Source of the DNA: an uncultured bacterium
GTDB taxonomy: Bacteria; Bacillota_I; Bacilli_A; RFN20; CAG-826
DNA: 64,000 bases
NCBI GenBank assembly: GCA_949296775.1
Contig: CASFQA010000001.1
Coordinates: forward strand, 124,001-188,000
Reading direction: 5' to 3'
Below the pieces are notes generated by a model that was not told where the DNA came from, ran no database searches, and was given only the letters and a program-made list of their open reading frames with translations. Position 1 is the first letter of the stretch; each line of letters starts with the position of its first letter. The position numbers were made by a program, and so were the translations under genes. Shown one piece after another: positions 41,313 through 50,248 of the stretch.

Positions 41313-42173
41313 TTATAGACGGTATCCCAGCCCTAAGCAGACGAAAAGGAGGATTAGGGCGAGGAGGGGCTGATGGGCTAAATATATGAGGGCGCTATGG
41401 CGCCCGCAGAAGCAGAAGGGCTCGGCATAGCGCAGCCCCGGCAAATAGGATTTCCTTTCGGCGTAGACGGTCTTGCCTAGGAACGCCCCGAAGAACAATA
41501 GGGTTATGACCGGCAAAGGCCTTATATAATCCCCGCCGGCCGCCCCTTGCCCGATCAGCAGGTGGAATAGATGGGACAAGGCCTCCTTTGGATCGGAGTA
41601 GAGGGCGGGGGAGCGGGAGGTCAGCATCAAGGTCAGGATAAGGAAATAGACGCCGAGCCCGAGGTCCAGCCATTTGTCCTTGGAGAAACGGTCCTTGATG
41701 GAGTAGAGCAGATGGGCGAGGAAAAGGCTGTCGAGCATCCCGAAATATATATACATCGTCGGGTCATCGATGGCTTGGCCCAAGCCGAAGAAGGCGAGCT
41801 TGATGAGCAGCGCGAAGGAAAAAAGCAGCCCGGTCCGCCGCCAGTTGCTCCTTGAGAAGGTGCAGCAGATGCCGCTGAGGAGGCAGAAGACCCCGACGAA
41901 GAGGATATGGGCGGCGTCGCGGAGCGGGAAGCCCCCGACCGGGAGCCCTTGGTAAAAGCAGAAATCCCCGAATTCCGCCATCCCCTTGACCGGGCCGACC
42001 CCGATAAGCGGGTAATTCGACGCCACCGAGCGCAAAATGCCCGGCAGCATGGCGAGATCGACGCAAAGATGGTCAAAGACCATAAGCAGAATCGCCACTC
42101 CCCGGAGGAAATCGATCTCGGGGATCCGCTTCTTTCTCCGCTCGCGGCGCAATTCGGGTTTGCTTAAGACCAT
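41313..42173 (-). CDS. DUF1624/HGSNAT-like membrane acyltransferase family protein
   Basis: About 286 residues with seven or eight membrane helices. The N-terminal 'RIPEIDFLRGVAILLMV' followed by 'FDHLCVDL' is the signature of DUF1624 (heparan-alpha-glucosaminide N-acetyltransferase-like) proteins, including the conserved Asp, Arg and His; 'RHSALIYLAHQPLLAL' near the C-terminus also fits. The family is thought to move acyl groups across the membrane. Two ATGs are possible; the one at 42173 lies 9 bases after a TAATAT box and is preferred, the other (42182) touches that box. Operon partner: the adenylate-forming enzyme. Confidence 0.7.
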   Translation of the reverse strand: MVLSKPELRRERRKKRIPEIDFLRGVAILLMVFDHLCVDLAMLPGILRSVASNYPLIGVGPVKGMAEFGDFCFYQGLPVGGFPLRDAAHILFVGVFCLLSGICCTFSRSNWRRTGLLFSFALLIKLAFFGLGQAIDDPTMYIYFGMLDSLFLAHLLYSIKDRFSKDKWLDLGLGVYFLILTLMLTSRSPALYSDPKEALSHLFHLLIGQGAAGGDYIRPLPVITLLFFGAFLGKTVYAERKSYLPGLRYAEPFCFCGRHSALIYLAHQPLLALILLFVCLGLGYRL

Positions 42174-42246
42174 AGCCTGCATATATTAATGCAGAGAGGG
42201 GGATTTTGCACCCTTTTCCCATTATCGGCCGGGCATAAAATATTTC

Positions 42247-42275
42247 TTGCATAGCCTAGGGGGTATCTCTATAAT
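42247..42275 (+). promoter_or_regulatory. Promoter of the tRNA gene
   Basis: TTGCAT (42247-42252), 17-base spacer, perfect TATAAT (42270-42275), about 30 bases before the tRNA. Confidence 0.85.
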
Positions 42276-42304
42276 ACCGCTTGCGCACCGATAGATGCGT
42301 TGCC

Positions 42305-42378
42305 GCCCTCATAGTTCAGCGGTAGAACGGATCCATGGTAAGGATCAGACCTCTTTTCGACTAAGGGTGAGGGCACCA
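42305..42378 (+). tRNA. tRNA-Thr (anticodon GGU)
   Basis: A 74-base cloverleaf with encoded CCA. Acceptor stem GCCCTCA/TGAGGGC, D-stem GTTC/GAAC, anticodon stem GATCC/GGATC with loop ATGGTAA (anticodon GGT at positions 34-36), T-stem CTCTT/AAGGG with loop TTCGACT, discriminator A. It has its own promoter and terminator, so it is a single-gene unit. Confidence 0.93.
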
Positions 42379-42390
42379 AAGAGAAGAAAC

Positions 42391-42413
42391 GGCCGGGCAA
42401 CCGGCCTTTTTTC
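42391..42413 (+). terminator. Terminator of the tRNA gene
   Basis: GGCCGG-GCAA-CCGGCC followed by TTTTTT. Confidence 0.9.
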
Positions 42414-42425
42414 GTCGGTTAATAC

Positions 42426-42453
42426 TTGAAAATATAGCCGTTCATCGTATCAT
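42426..42453 (+). promoter_or_regulatory. Promoter for a leaderless glycosyltransferase transcript
   Basis: TTGAAA (42426-42431), 16-base spacer, TATCAT (42448-42453), then only 7 bases to the ATG. Transcription would start at or next to the start codon; no ribosome binding site exists. Confidence 0.7.
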
Positions 42454-42460
42454 TTCGCTT

Positions 42461-43504
42461 ATGAATCCAATCAAAATCCGCATGCTTTCCACCGCCACCT
42501 CGGTCGAGGGGCAAGGGGTCGGGTCGGCCTATTTGGAGCAGGTGGCCTTAGTCAAGCAGATCGGCGAGTTCCAGGTGCTGTTGAAAGGGGATAAGGGGAA
42601 GGCGCAGATCAACCACGTCCACACCGTCAACCCGACTTTCTACCTTCGGATGGGGAAGAAGACGGTCAATGTCTGCTACGTCCATTTCCTCCCGACCACC
42701 TTAGACGGCTCGATAAAATTGCCCAAGCCGATCTTCGCCATCTTCAAATGGTACGTCCGTAAGTTTTACCGGAAGGCCGATGAGATCGTGGTGGTCAACC
42801 CGATTTTCATCCGTCCTCTCATCGAGCTCGGGATAAAGGAAGAGAACATCACCTATATCCCCAATTACGTCTCCCCCGATTCCTTCCATCCTTTAAGCAA
42901 AGACGATAAAGCGGCCATCCGCGATAAGCTCGGCATCAGGAAAGAGGCCTTCGTGGTCCTCGGGGTGGGGCAGGTCCAAACCCGGAAAGGGGTGCTGGAC
43001 TTCATCGCGGTCGCCAAGCAAAACCCCGGGGTCGAGTTCGTTTGGGCCGGGGGGTTCAGCTTCGGGAAGATGACCGACGGGTATAAAGAGCTGAAGCAGG
43101 TGATGGATAATCCCCCGCCCAACGTCAAGTTCCTCGGCATCGTCAAAAGGGAGAAGATGAACGAGGTGTATAACGCCTCTGACCTCCTGTTCATGCCTTC
43201 CTATAACGAATTGTTCCCGATGGCGATACTCGAGGCCGCCTCCTGCCACGTCCCCTTCCTCCTCCGCGACCTCGATTTATATAAGGACATCCTCTTCGAT
43301 GACTATCTGAAAGGGAAGGACAACCGAGAGTTCGCCGACCTCGTGGCGAAGCTTTCCTCCGACCCTCGCTCATACGAGGAGGCCAAAGGGCAATCCGCAA
43401 GAGTCGCCGCCTTTTATTGCCTTGATCACGTCAAGGACATTTGGCGCGCCTATTACCCCCGGATATTGAAGAAGTGGAGCGCGAAGAAACCGATTAGGCA
43501 ATAA
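42461..43504 (+). CDS. Family 4 glycosyltransferase
   Basis: A 347-residue GT-B enzyme. The N-terminal half has 'GQGVGSAYLEQVALVKQI'; the C-terminal donor-binding half has 'VVLGVGQVQTRKGVLDFI', 'NVKFLGIVKREKMNEVYN', 'ASDLLFMPSYNELFPMAI' and 'LEAASCHVPFLLRD' (E-x7-E-like motif of GT4). The basic 'FKWYVRKFYRKADEI' segment suggests membrane association. Relatives in Firmicutes and Mollicutes glucosylate diacylglycerol or other lipids; the acceptor here is not certain. The mRNA appears leaderless. Confidence 0.82.
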   Translation: MNPIKIRMLSTATSVEGQGVGSAYLEQVALVKQIGEFQVLLKGDKGKAQINHVHTVNPTFYLRMGKKTVNVCYVHFLPTTLDGSIKLPKPIFAIFKWYVRKFYRKADEIVVVNPIFIRPLIELGIKEENITYIPNYVSPDSFHPLSKDDKAAIRDKLGIRKEAFVVLGVGQVQTRKGVLDFIAVAKQNPGVEFVWAGGFSFGKMTDGYKELKQVMDNPPPNVKFLGIVKREKMNEVYNASDLLFMPSYNELFPMAILEAASCHVPFLLRDLDLYKDILFDDYLKGKDNREFADLVAKLSSDPRSYEEAKGQSARVAAFYCLDHVKDIWRAYYPRILKKWSAKKPIRQ

Positions 43505-43548
43505 GCGGCAAACCATTTATAATTAGCAAGCAAAAAAGGAGCAGCGTT

Positions 43549-44409
43549 ATGAAAATCTGCATCTCAGCCGAAACGACCATCGACCTGACCAAAGAGCTTT
43601 TGAGGGAATGGGATATCCACACCATCCCCTTCACCTTGATTTTGGGCGACCAAACCGGCTATGACGGGGAAGTCACCCCCGACACCCTTTACGAATACGT
43701 CAAAAAGACCGGAAAGCTGCCTAAGACCTCGGCCATCAACGAGCTCGAATACGAGGAGTATTTCCGCTCGCTGCTTACCGAATATGACCACGTCATCCAT
43801 TTCTCTTTGTCCTCCTGCATCTCCTCAAGCTATGAGCACGCCCGCTTAGCCAGCGAGAAGTTCGAGGGGAAAGTCGACGTCATCGATACCCATTCCCTTT
43901 CGACCGGCATCGCCTTGCAAGCCGAATACGCCCATCGGCTCTTATTGCAGGGGAAAGAGCCTTCGGAGATCGTCGATGCCGTCAAGGCCCGGATCGACTT
44001 CGACCAAGCATCCTTCTCCCTCGAATCGGTCAATTACCTCTATAAAGGCGGCCGCTGCAGCGCCCTCGCCATGATCGGGGCCAACGTCTTAGGGCTTAAG
44101 CCGGAGATCTACGTCAAAGACGGCAAGATGGGGCCGGGGAAGAAATACCGGGGCCCGATGAAGAAAGTCGTCTTGAATTACGTCGAGGATACCTTAGCCG
44201 CCTACAACAACCCGGACAAAGACATCGTCTTCGTCACCTATTCGACCGCCCCCGAAGACGTGGTGCAAGCCGTGGTCGAGCGGGTGAAGAAAGAAGGGTT
44301 CCGCCGGGTCTACGTCACCACCGCGGGGGCCACCATCTCCTGCCATTGCGGCCCCCATTGCCTCGGCATCCTCTATTTCAACGACGGCGACCATGCGAAC
44401 AACGACTAA
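43549..44409 (+). CDS. DegV family fatty-acid-binding protein
   Basis: A 286-residue DegV/FakB-type protein: 'ICISAETTIDLTKELL', 'KTSAINELEYEEYF' (ligand-loop Thr-Ser), 'HFSLSSCISSSYEHARLA' and 'YLYKGGRCSALAMIGANV' (the conserved K-G-G-R). In Firmicutes such proteins present fatty acids to FakA for phosphorylation. 'HCGPHCLGILYF' near the C-terminus is typical. An AAGGAG ribosome binding site precedes the ATG; the next gene overlaps its end by 17 bases. Confidence 0.88.
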   Translation: MKICISAETTIDLTKELLREWDIHTIPFTLILGDQTGYDGEVTPDTLYEYVKKTGKLPKTSAINELEYEEYFRSLLTEYDHVIHFSLSSCISSSYEHARLASEKFEGKVDVIDTHSLSTGIALQAEYAHRLLLQGKEPSEIVDAVKARIDFDQASFSLESVNYLYKGGRCSALAMIGANVLGLKPEIYVKDGKMGPGKKYRGPMKKVVLNYVEDTLAAYNNPDKDIVFVTYSTAPEDVVQAVVERVKKEGFRRVYVTTAGATISCHCGPHCLGILYFNDGDHANND

Positions 44410-45514
44410 ATTCGCCATTCTTCTGCCCTTGCTTTTCTCCTGCGCCCCCGATGCGGCCTATCCTTTGGAGTATTACGTTTCCTCAATCCCCTTCGAAGGG
44501 GAGACGATGAAGGTCATCCAACTGGCCGATACCCACTGGACTTTCGGCTCCGACCTCGATAAGGAGGAGGCTTATATCCAGGCTTTGATCGAGGAATCGG
44601 GCGCCGATATCGCCATCCTCACCGGCGATCAGGTGCTCGGGGCCAACAAAAGGATCTATACCCGCTTGCTTGACGCCTTGCAGGAAAGCCGCCTTTCCTA
44701 TTTCGCCTTAGCCTGGGGCAATCACGACGAGCAAGGGCTTTACGATCCCTCTTTCCCCTCGGAGCTCTGCTTAAGCTATTCCAAATGCCTGAACATCGAT
44801 TCCCCCGACGACGACGTCTTCGGGCGGAGCAATTTCGTCATCGATTTGACTTTGGGTGGGGAAATCGTCCACGAGCTTTTCGTCCTGGATTCCAACAAAC
44901 TCCATCCCTCCGGCTTCTCTTTGGCTTATGACGTCATCCACGAGGATCAGATTCAATGGTATGAGAGGATGGTTGGGCGGGCGGAAGGAATCAATGGGGC
45001 GATCGTCCCCTCCTCCGCCTTCTTCCATATCGCCTTATGGCAATACGAATACGCCTATCGGCTCTCCCAAGCGGGGATCGAGGGCTATTCCACCGACCCC
45101 TCCCATCCTGGCGGGATCAAAGGGCATTCCGGCGAAATGCACGAGGAAAGCTGGGAAATCGAAGGGCTTGGGCGTACTCGGGTGTATGCCGGCTACCGGG
45201 ACAGCGGCTTCTTTCATAAGGCGGAGGAGCTCGGCTCGACTAAAGCCATGTTCGTCGGCCATGACCATAAAAACGACTTCTGCGCCCTATATTACGGCAA
45301 GATGGAGAATGCCGACGATCCCATCGCCCTTTGCTATGGGCTTAAGTCCGGAGGCGGACTGACTTATCAAGAAGGGCAGCTCGGGGCCAACGTGATGGAG
45401 ATCGACCGGACCGGGGACATCGTTTCCTTGAAGCGGCTTTATCTCGATTATCAGGAAGACAATGCCTATGAGCCAGCCGACTTCCGTTACGAGGATATAT
45501 TCGATGCCATCTAA
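44393..45514 (+). CDS. Exported metallophosphoesterase, probable lipoprotein
   Basis: A 373-residue calcineurin-like phosphoesterase. The N-terminus 'KFAILLPLLFSCAPDAA' has a lipobox (L-F-S-C), so it is probably tethered outside the cell. Metal-ligand motifs: 'IQLADTHW', 'ILTGDQVLG', 'AWGNHDEQG' and 'MFVGHDHKNDF', in the order of purple-acid-phosphatase/Sia1-like enzymes. The substrate is probably an extracellular phosphate ester. It overlaps the DegV gene by 17 bases and the following membrane-protein gene by 11. Confidence 0.82.
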   Translation: MRTTTKFAILLPLLFSCAPDAAYPLEYYVSSIPFEGETMKVIQLADTHWTFGSDLDKEEAYIQALIEESGADIAILTGDQVLGANKRIYTRLLDALQESRLSYFALAWGNHDEQGLYDPSFPSELCLSYSKCLNIDSPDDDVFGRSNFVIDLTLGGEIVHELFVLDSNKLHPSGFSLAYDVIHEDQIQWYERMVGRAEGINGAIVPSSAFFHIALWQYEYAYRLSQAGIEGYSTDPSHPGGIKGHSGEMHEESWEIEGLGRTRVYAGYRDSGFFHKAEELGSTKAMFVGHDHKNDFCALYYGKMENADDPIALCYGLKSGGGLTYQEGQLGANVMEIDRTGDIVSLKRLYLDYQEDNAYEPADFRYEDIFDAI

Positions 45515-46391
45515 ATATTCCTTCGCCTGCAAATTGATCCTTATCTTCCTTTGTCTTTCCGCCGGGATCCCTTTTTACGAAGCGATCTTCGCATTTATCC
45601 ACGATTACGGCTCGGGGTTCGCCTATACCTTGGAGGCCCTGCCGTTTTACCTATGCTTCCTCCTTTTATGCCCCGCCTCTGGCTTTTTCTTCTTTTTCGC
45701 CCTGACTGACGAACGGTCGAAAGCCTTTTACCTATCCTTGTCCTTGGCCTTGTCCATCGGCGGCTTCCTGCTCGTTCTCCTCGACGCCGTCTTCGTCTTA
45801 AACGGCACCTTTTCCTCGTTGCTTGAGGGGACCTACTCCGCCTTATACCCCCTTGACACCTTATTGATCGGCCTTTTTGTCGCCTTCTTAAGCCTTTATG
45901 GGCTTTATAAATGGAAAAAGAGCGAGAGGAAGCACGCCTTCCTCGGTTGGCGGAAGCTAGCCGAGGGCTTAGGCAAAGGGTTCATGGCTTTGGTCGCCCT
46001 TTTCTTCGCCGGCGACTTGCTGCTTTCCTTCCTGACGATGGACTTCTCCTTCGCCCACGCCGCGAGCAGCTTCCCCCTTTATATGCTCGCGCTTATCATG
46101 GTTATCTACGTCCTGACCTTCCTTTTCCCCATCCGAAGGCGCGGCCTGGTCAATTCGCTGCACTTGGGGCTCACCGTTATATTCGCTATTTGGTTCGGGG
46201 TGGCTTACGCCCTCGACCCCTATTTCCTCAACCTTTCGATGGTCGCTTTCTTCCCCATCGATTTCATGGGGTCGCTTTTGGTGGGGCCGACGGTGTTGAT
46301 ACTCGTCAACCTCATCCCGGCTTTACTTGGAGTCGGTTCAAGCCTTCTCGTTAGATACTCGCCAATCGCCATTGATGATTTTCATCAATGA
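45504..46391 (+). CDS. Polytopic membrane protein of unknown function
   Basis: About 295 residues with eight hydrophobic segments and short charged loops ('YKWKKSERKH', 'FPIRRRGL'). The ATG at 45504 follows GAGGA and overlaps the phosphoesterase stop, so translation is coupled. No family motif recognised; the length and helix pattern could suit a transporter or sensor. Confidence 0.6.
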   Translation: MPSKYSFACKLILIFLCLSAGIPFYEAIFAFIHDYGSGFAYTLEALPFYLCFLLLCPASGFFFFFALTDERSKAFYLSLSLALSIGGFLLVLLDAVFVLNGTFSSLLEGTYSALYPLDTLLIGLFVAFLSLYGLYKWKKSERKHAFLGWRKLAEGLGKGFMALVALFFAGDLLLSFLTMDFSFAHAASSFPLYMLALIMVIYVLTFLFPIRRRGLVNSLHLGLTVIFAIWFGVAYALDPYFLNLSMVAFFPIDFMGSLLVGPTVLILVNLIPALLGVGSSLLVRYSPIAIDDFHQ

Positions 46392-46541
46392 CCGGACCCA
46401 TTTCCCTTACTTGTCCCGACCATTCCGAACTATGTTAGAATGGCCTTGGCCAAGAGTTTTCGTCACTTAAAAAAACTCAACGCAAATTAATGTAAAAAAC
46501 CATTGATTTTGTTTGCCGACCCTCATAGTATGCGCCTTGCA

Positions 46542-47972
46542 ATGAAAGCTTCTTCCATTCCTCTAGTTCGGGTCTTCGCCCGCAACTCCGCCTTGATCAA
46601 GATGGCGGTCCCGGTGTTCCTCGAGATGATACTTTCGGTGGCCATGGGCTATGTCAACCAATTTTTGCTTTCCCCGGTCCCCTTAGCCTCGAACGCCGTC
46701 GCCCAAGCCAACCAGATATCGAATATGTTCATCGTCTCCTTCTCGGTGCTTTCGACTTCCTCGCTCATCCTGCTCACCCAGCTGTTGGGCAAAAACGATA
46801 CCGCCACCGCCAAGAAGATATACAGCCTCTCGATTTACCTTAACCTCGTCATCGGCGTCGTGGTGGCGGGCATATTATCCGGATTAGCCTTCGTCGTCTT
46901 CCCCCTTATGGGGGTGGCGGAAAACGTCGTCCCCTTGGCCAAGCTTTACTTGCTCATCACCGCCCCCTCGTTGGTCCTGCAGGCTTTGACCAATGTGCTC
47001 GGGTCGTTCCTAAGAGCCCATAAACGGCTGACTTCACCGACCGTCGTCGCCTTCTTGACGAATATCATCAACGCGGTCGTGGCCTCGATATTCATCTTCG
47101 GTTTCCCCGATCAAACCATCGAATTCAAGCTGATCGGGGTCGGGATCGCCACCTGCGCCTCCCGCTTAGTTGGCTTAGCGGCCTCCTACATCTTCTTCAA
47201 GATGTCGATCAATGGCTCGCTGTCGGTCAAGAACCTTAAGCCCTTCCCCCATAAGCTTTTGGGGCGGCTAATGGGCATCGGGCTGCCGACCGCCGGGGAG
47301 ACCCTCTCCTATCAAGCCTCCCAGCTGGTTTTGGCCATCATCATCAATTACGCCGTCGGGGTCTTAGACCAAAACCTAAGGACCTATATCATCACCTTCA
47401 CCTCGATCATCTACCTTTTCGCCCAGGGGACCGGGGTGGCGATGCAAGTCACCGAAGGGACGTTATTGGGCGAAGGGAAGAAAGACGAGGCCGCCCGGCT
47501 GGTCCAAGACGTCGGGACCATGGCCCGGACCGTCTCCTTCATCATGGCGTTGCTGATCACCGCCTTGGCTTATCCGATCTTCACCGCCTTGATGCATCAA
47601 GCCTATGCCGACCCCTCGGTCAACGTCGATAACACCTCCCTCCATACCATCGGGATGATGGCGATCTTCTGCATGCTCATCGACGTCGTCTTAGACCAAG
47701 GGAGGGCCACCAACCTCGTTTACGTCAAAGGGCTCGAGACGGCGGGCGACATCAACTTCCCGGTCTCGTGCTCGATCGTCACCTCCTGGGTTTTCACCGT
47801 CGGGGTCTCGGCATTGCTCTGCATCGTCTGCGGCCTTGGCATATACGGGGCCTTCATCGGGGCGGCCTTAGACGAATGCGTCCGGGCGATCCTGTTCTAT
47901 ATCCGCTGGAAAAAAGGCGGGTGGCGGAACAAAGCCATCACCAAGGGGCTTGGGAACGAAGAAGCGAATTGA
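46542..47972 (+). CDS. MATE-family efflux transporter
   Basis: About 476 residues and twelve membrane helices with MATE features: 'ALIKMAVPVFLEMILSVA' at the start, 'LLTQLLGKNDTATAKKIY', 'VLGSFLRAHKRLTSPTVV' and 'MGIGLPTAGETLSYQAS' at the start of the second half. It would export cations or drugs using Na+ or H+. Three starts are possible (TTG 46503, ATG 46530, ATG 46542); a CATAGT box at 46524-46529 favours the last. No ribosome binding site is visible. Confidence 0.85.
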   Translation: MKASSIPLVRVFARNSALIKMAVPVFLEMILSVAMGYVNQFLLSPVPLASNAVAQANQISNMFIVSFSVLSTSSLILLTQLLGKNDTATAKKIYSLSIYLNLVIGVVVAGILSGLAFVVFPLMGVAENVVPLAKLYLLITAPSLVLQALTNVLGSFLRAHKRLTSPTVVAFLTNIINAVVASIFIFGFPDQTIEFKLIGVGIATCASRLVGLAASYIFFKMSINGSLSVKNLKPFPHKLLGRLMGIGLPTAGETLSYQASQLVLAIIINYAVGVLDQNLRTYIITFTSIIYLFAQGTGVAMQVTEGTLLGEGKKDEAARLVQDVGTMARTVSFIMALLITALAYPIFTALMHQAYADPSVNVDNTSLHTIGMMAIFCMLIDVVLDQGRATNLVYVKGLETAGDINFPVSCSIVTSWVFTVGVSALLCIVCGLGIYGAFIGAALDECVRAILFYIRWKKGGWRNKAITKGLGNEEAN

Positions 47973-47993
47973 GCTTATCGGAAAAGGGAAGCG

Positions 47994-48023
47994 ATCGGCG
48001 CGGGAAACCACGCCGATTTTCTT
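47994..48023 (+). terminator. Terminator after the MATE gene
   Basis: ATCGGCG/CGCCGAT stem around a ten-base loop that can itself pair GG/CC, followed by TTTTCTT. Confidence 0.75.
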
Positions 48024-48085
48024 ATTCGGCGAAAGAAGCCATCCACGTCCCCAGGCGAAGGATCGCCTTTCCCTTCGCCAGCCAA

Positions 48086-48523
48086 TCAAACCTTTTTCTC
48101 CTCTAATCCCAGTTGGTCGAGGATGTAGGGGAAGTAATGGCTATCGGGGATGAACCATTCGTTTTCCTTCGGCATGCCATCATGCGGCAAAACCCTGACC
48201 TGAATGGTCGCGGAATCCCTTCCTGATCGCTCGAGCATTTCGCCCATCGTCGGCAAGCTGATCGGCTCTTCGTAAACGATATAATCCCAAAGCACGCCGC
48301 TAGGGATGTTCTCATCCAACTGAGGATATTTCACCCAGCCTTCATCGCAATAGGCGCCGCAAAGCCATTCCCCGGTCGGGGTGAGCCAAACGTATATCCG
48401 GAGTTCGACATTGGGGTCGGTTTCGAATATCATCCGGTGGGCGAGGGGATAACGTTCGGCCGATCCGCAGGAAGCAAGCGGAAGCAGAAATAGGGAAAGC
48501 AAAGGCAACCGGCGTTTTTTCAT
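48086..48523 (-). CDS. Tandem lipoprotein family member 4
   Basis: A 145-residue lipoprotein ('LLSLFLLPLASCGSAERYP', lipobox L-A-S-C). It shares with its neighbours an N-terminal 'VWLTPTGEWLCGAY' (the W-x-x-x-x-G-x-W box), 'LPTMGEMLERSGRDS' and a C-terminal tyrosine/aromatic section ending 'YILDQLGLEEKK'. It is the last and most divergent of the four, 1 base after the preceding stop. Confidence 0.7.
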   Translation of the reverse strand: MKKRRLPLLSLFLLPLASCGSAERYPLAHRMIFETDPNVELRIYVWLTPTGEWLCGAYCDEGWVKYPQLDENIPSGVLWDYIVYEEPISLPTMGEMLERSGRDSATIQVRVLPHDGMPKENEWFIPDSHYFPYILDQLGLEEKKV

Positions 48524-48524
48524 A

Positions 48525-48947
48525 TCAGAAAGGGTTTACTAAGCCTAAGACGGAATAGACGTAGTCGTATTGGCAGACATAGTAGGGGTGGCCTTGCTCG
48601 AAATAATCCTTCACCTGGAGGCGGGGGACGGGGCAAGGGAGGAGGTAGACCTCGTAATCATCCGGGTTTTTTGGACCCTCATCTATGTAGGATGCCATCG
48701 TCTTTAACGGGCATTTCTCCCGCTGCATCGCGATGAGCCCTTCGTAAAGGGCGTCGGCGGTCTCGTAGCCTTGGAAATCGCCGACCGTCATCGCCCCCGA
48801 GCGCCATGCCCCGTCGAGGTCGAGCCAGACCATGACGTAGGTGAGGCTCGGGTCGGTCACCGCCATTTGGAATTCGGGGTAGTTCTGGCTTTGGCAGCCG
48901 ATCAATCCTAAGGACATAATCGCCATGGCCAATGTTTTGCTTTTCAT
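48525..48947 (-). CDS. Tandem lipoprotein family member 3
   Basis: A 140-residue lipoprotein ('LAMAIMSLGLIGCQSQ', lipobox L-I-G-C). Family boxes: 'MVWLDLDGAWRSGAM', 'EKCPLKTMASYIDEG' and 'YDYVYSVLGLVNPF'. It is shorter than its upstream neighbours and lacks their C-terminal 'SMEDYLGH' section. Confidence 0.7.
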   Translation of the reverse strand: MKSKTLAMAIMSLGLIGCQSQNYPEFQMAVTDPSLTYVMVWLDLDGAWRSGAMTVGDFQGYETADALYEGLIAMQREKCPLKTMASYIDEGPKNPDDYEVYLLPCPVPRLQVKDYFEQGHPYYVCQYDYVYSVLGLVNPF

Positions 48948-48959
48948 TTTTGTTCCCTC

Positions 48960-49439
48960 CTATTTGTATCGATGGCCCAAATAGTCCTCCATCGATTCAT
49001 AGTCGATTGAGTGATTGTTCAATAATCCCAGCTCAGTGCCGAGGTAGACGAACCAGTTCTCATAAAGCGAACGGCGTACCATCGTTTGGAAGTCCTCTAA
49101 CGATTCGATCGGGTAGGGGATGATAAAAAGGAGGAAAGCGTCGGGGTATTTGCCGGATTTCCTTATCAGCTTGGCCATATCGCCTAAGGGGCAGGGCCTA
49201 AATTGCTGCATTACCATGATCTCATCGGACGAGACCGTCATCGATGTTGTTATTTTAGCCCCGGTCATCCAGTCGCCATTATCATCGATCCAAGCGTAAA
49301 GATCGAAGGTAACAAGCGGGTGGCTTTCGACGATCATATTGTAGTAATAGGGGTGCCGGGTAGACAAACTGCAGCCCGAGAATGGGAGCGCGGCCAGCGC
49401 GGCGGTTGCCATCATTAATTTTAACCATCGGCCTTTCAT
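48960..49439 (-). CDS. Tandem lipoprotein family member 2
   Basis: A 159-residue lipoprotein ('ALAALPFSGCSLSTRHP', lipobox F-S-G-C). It is closely related to the upstream gene product: 'YAWIDDNGDWMTGAKI', 'FRPCPLGDMAKLIRKSGK', 'ENWFVYLGTELGLLNN' and 'ESMEDYLGHRYK'. It overlaps the first gene by four bases. Confidence 0.75.
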   Translation of the reverse strand: MKGRWLKLMMATAALAALPFSGCSLSTRHPYYYNMIVESHPLVTFDLYAWIDDNGDWMTGAKITTSMTVSSDEIMVMQQFRPCPLGDMAKLIRKSGKYPDAFLLFIIPYPIESLEDFQTMVRRSLYENWFVYLGTELGLLNNHSIDYESMEDYLGHRYK

Positions 49440-49927
49440 GTATTCAGCCCTCTTTCAGACTCATACGGATGCCCCAAATAATCCTCCATCGATTCGGCGT
49501 CGATGGAATGCTCATTCAATAAACCGAGCTCGGTGCCGAGATAGACGTACCAGTTCTCGTAATTACCGATTCTATCCATTCTTAGTAAGTCGTATTCGGT
49601 GGCGATTGGGTAGGGGAGAATCGTTAAATCGATATAGAAGGGGTCTTTCCCGGATCGCTCAATCATCTTCGCCATGTCTTTCAATGGGCAGGGGTAGTCT
49701 TGCTGCATTGTATACACGGTCGGCAAATTCAAATCCGAGAACCCGCTATAATAAATAGTGACCCCCGTCATCCAATCGCCATGATCATCGACCCAGGCCG
49801 ATACTCTGACTGGGTAATCGGGAGGGGAGTTGTAAAGGTATTGATAGTACAATGGATATTGATTTTCTAAACTGCAACTCGCTAAGCTGAGCCCTAGGAA
49901 TGCCAGCGGAAGAAATGGTTTTTTCAT
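49436..49927 (-). CDS. Tandem lipoprotein family member 1
   Basis: A 163-residue lipoprotein ('LAFLGLSLASCSLENQYP', lipobox L-A-S-C). Family boxes: 'SAWVDDHGDWMTGVTI', 'YPCPLKDMAKMIERSGKD' and 'ENWYVYLGTELGLLNE', then 'ESMEDYLGHPYE'. GAGG precedes the ATG by 7 bases. It is first in a four-gene operon of paralogs. The function is unknown; the conserved D-x-x-G-x-W and C-P-L-x-x-M boxes suggest a common fold. Confidence 0.75.
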   Translation of the reverse strand: MKKPFLPLAFLGLSLASCSLENQYPLYYQYLYNSPPDYPVRVSAWVDDHGDWMTGVTIYYSGFSDLNLPTVYTMQQDYPCPLKDMAKMIERSGKDPFYIDLTILPYPIATEYDLLRMDRIGNYENWYVYLGTELGLLNEHSIDAESMEDYLGHPYESERGLNT

Positions 49928-50211
49928 GTTTATGCCTCGATATTCAGCGGTTTAATTTGAAAGAATCCGACCAATTTCCGATAGTTGATAAATGACGTAC
50001 TTTTTTCCCGAGAGCATTTTCCTGGATCCATTATCAATTTGTCGGCGAAGCTTCACGAATCCCCGGATAAAAAATAGAAGGCAGCAACAATATGGCAAAG
50101 ACCAATCCTTTATTCATTGGCTTTCCTCCGACTCCTATTCTATCTCAAAAGCGGCAATCGTCAATTGCCAAGGACCTGATTCGCCTTTTAAGGCGGGGTA
50201 ACCTAATAAAG

Positions 50212-50240
50212 TTGTATCTTTTCTCGCCCTGTGTTATATT
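50212..50240 (+). promoter_or_regulatory. Promoter of the rimP-nusA-infB operon
   Basis: TTGTAT (50212-50217), 17-base spacer, TATATT (50235-50240). The interval before it (about 49930-50210) shows no gene. Confidence 0.65.
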
Positions 50241-50248
50241 CTCTTCGC

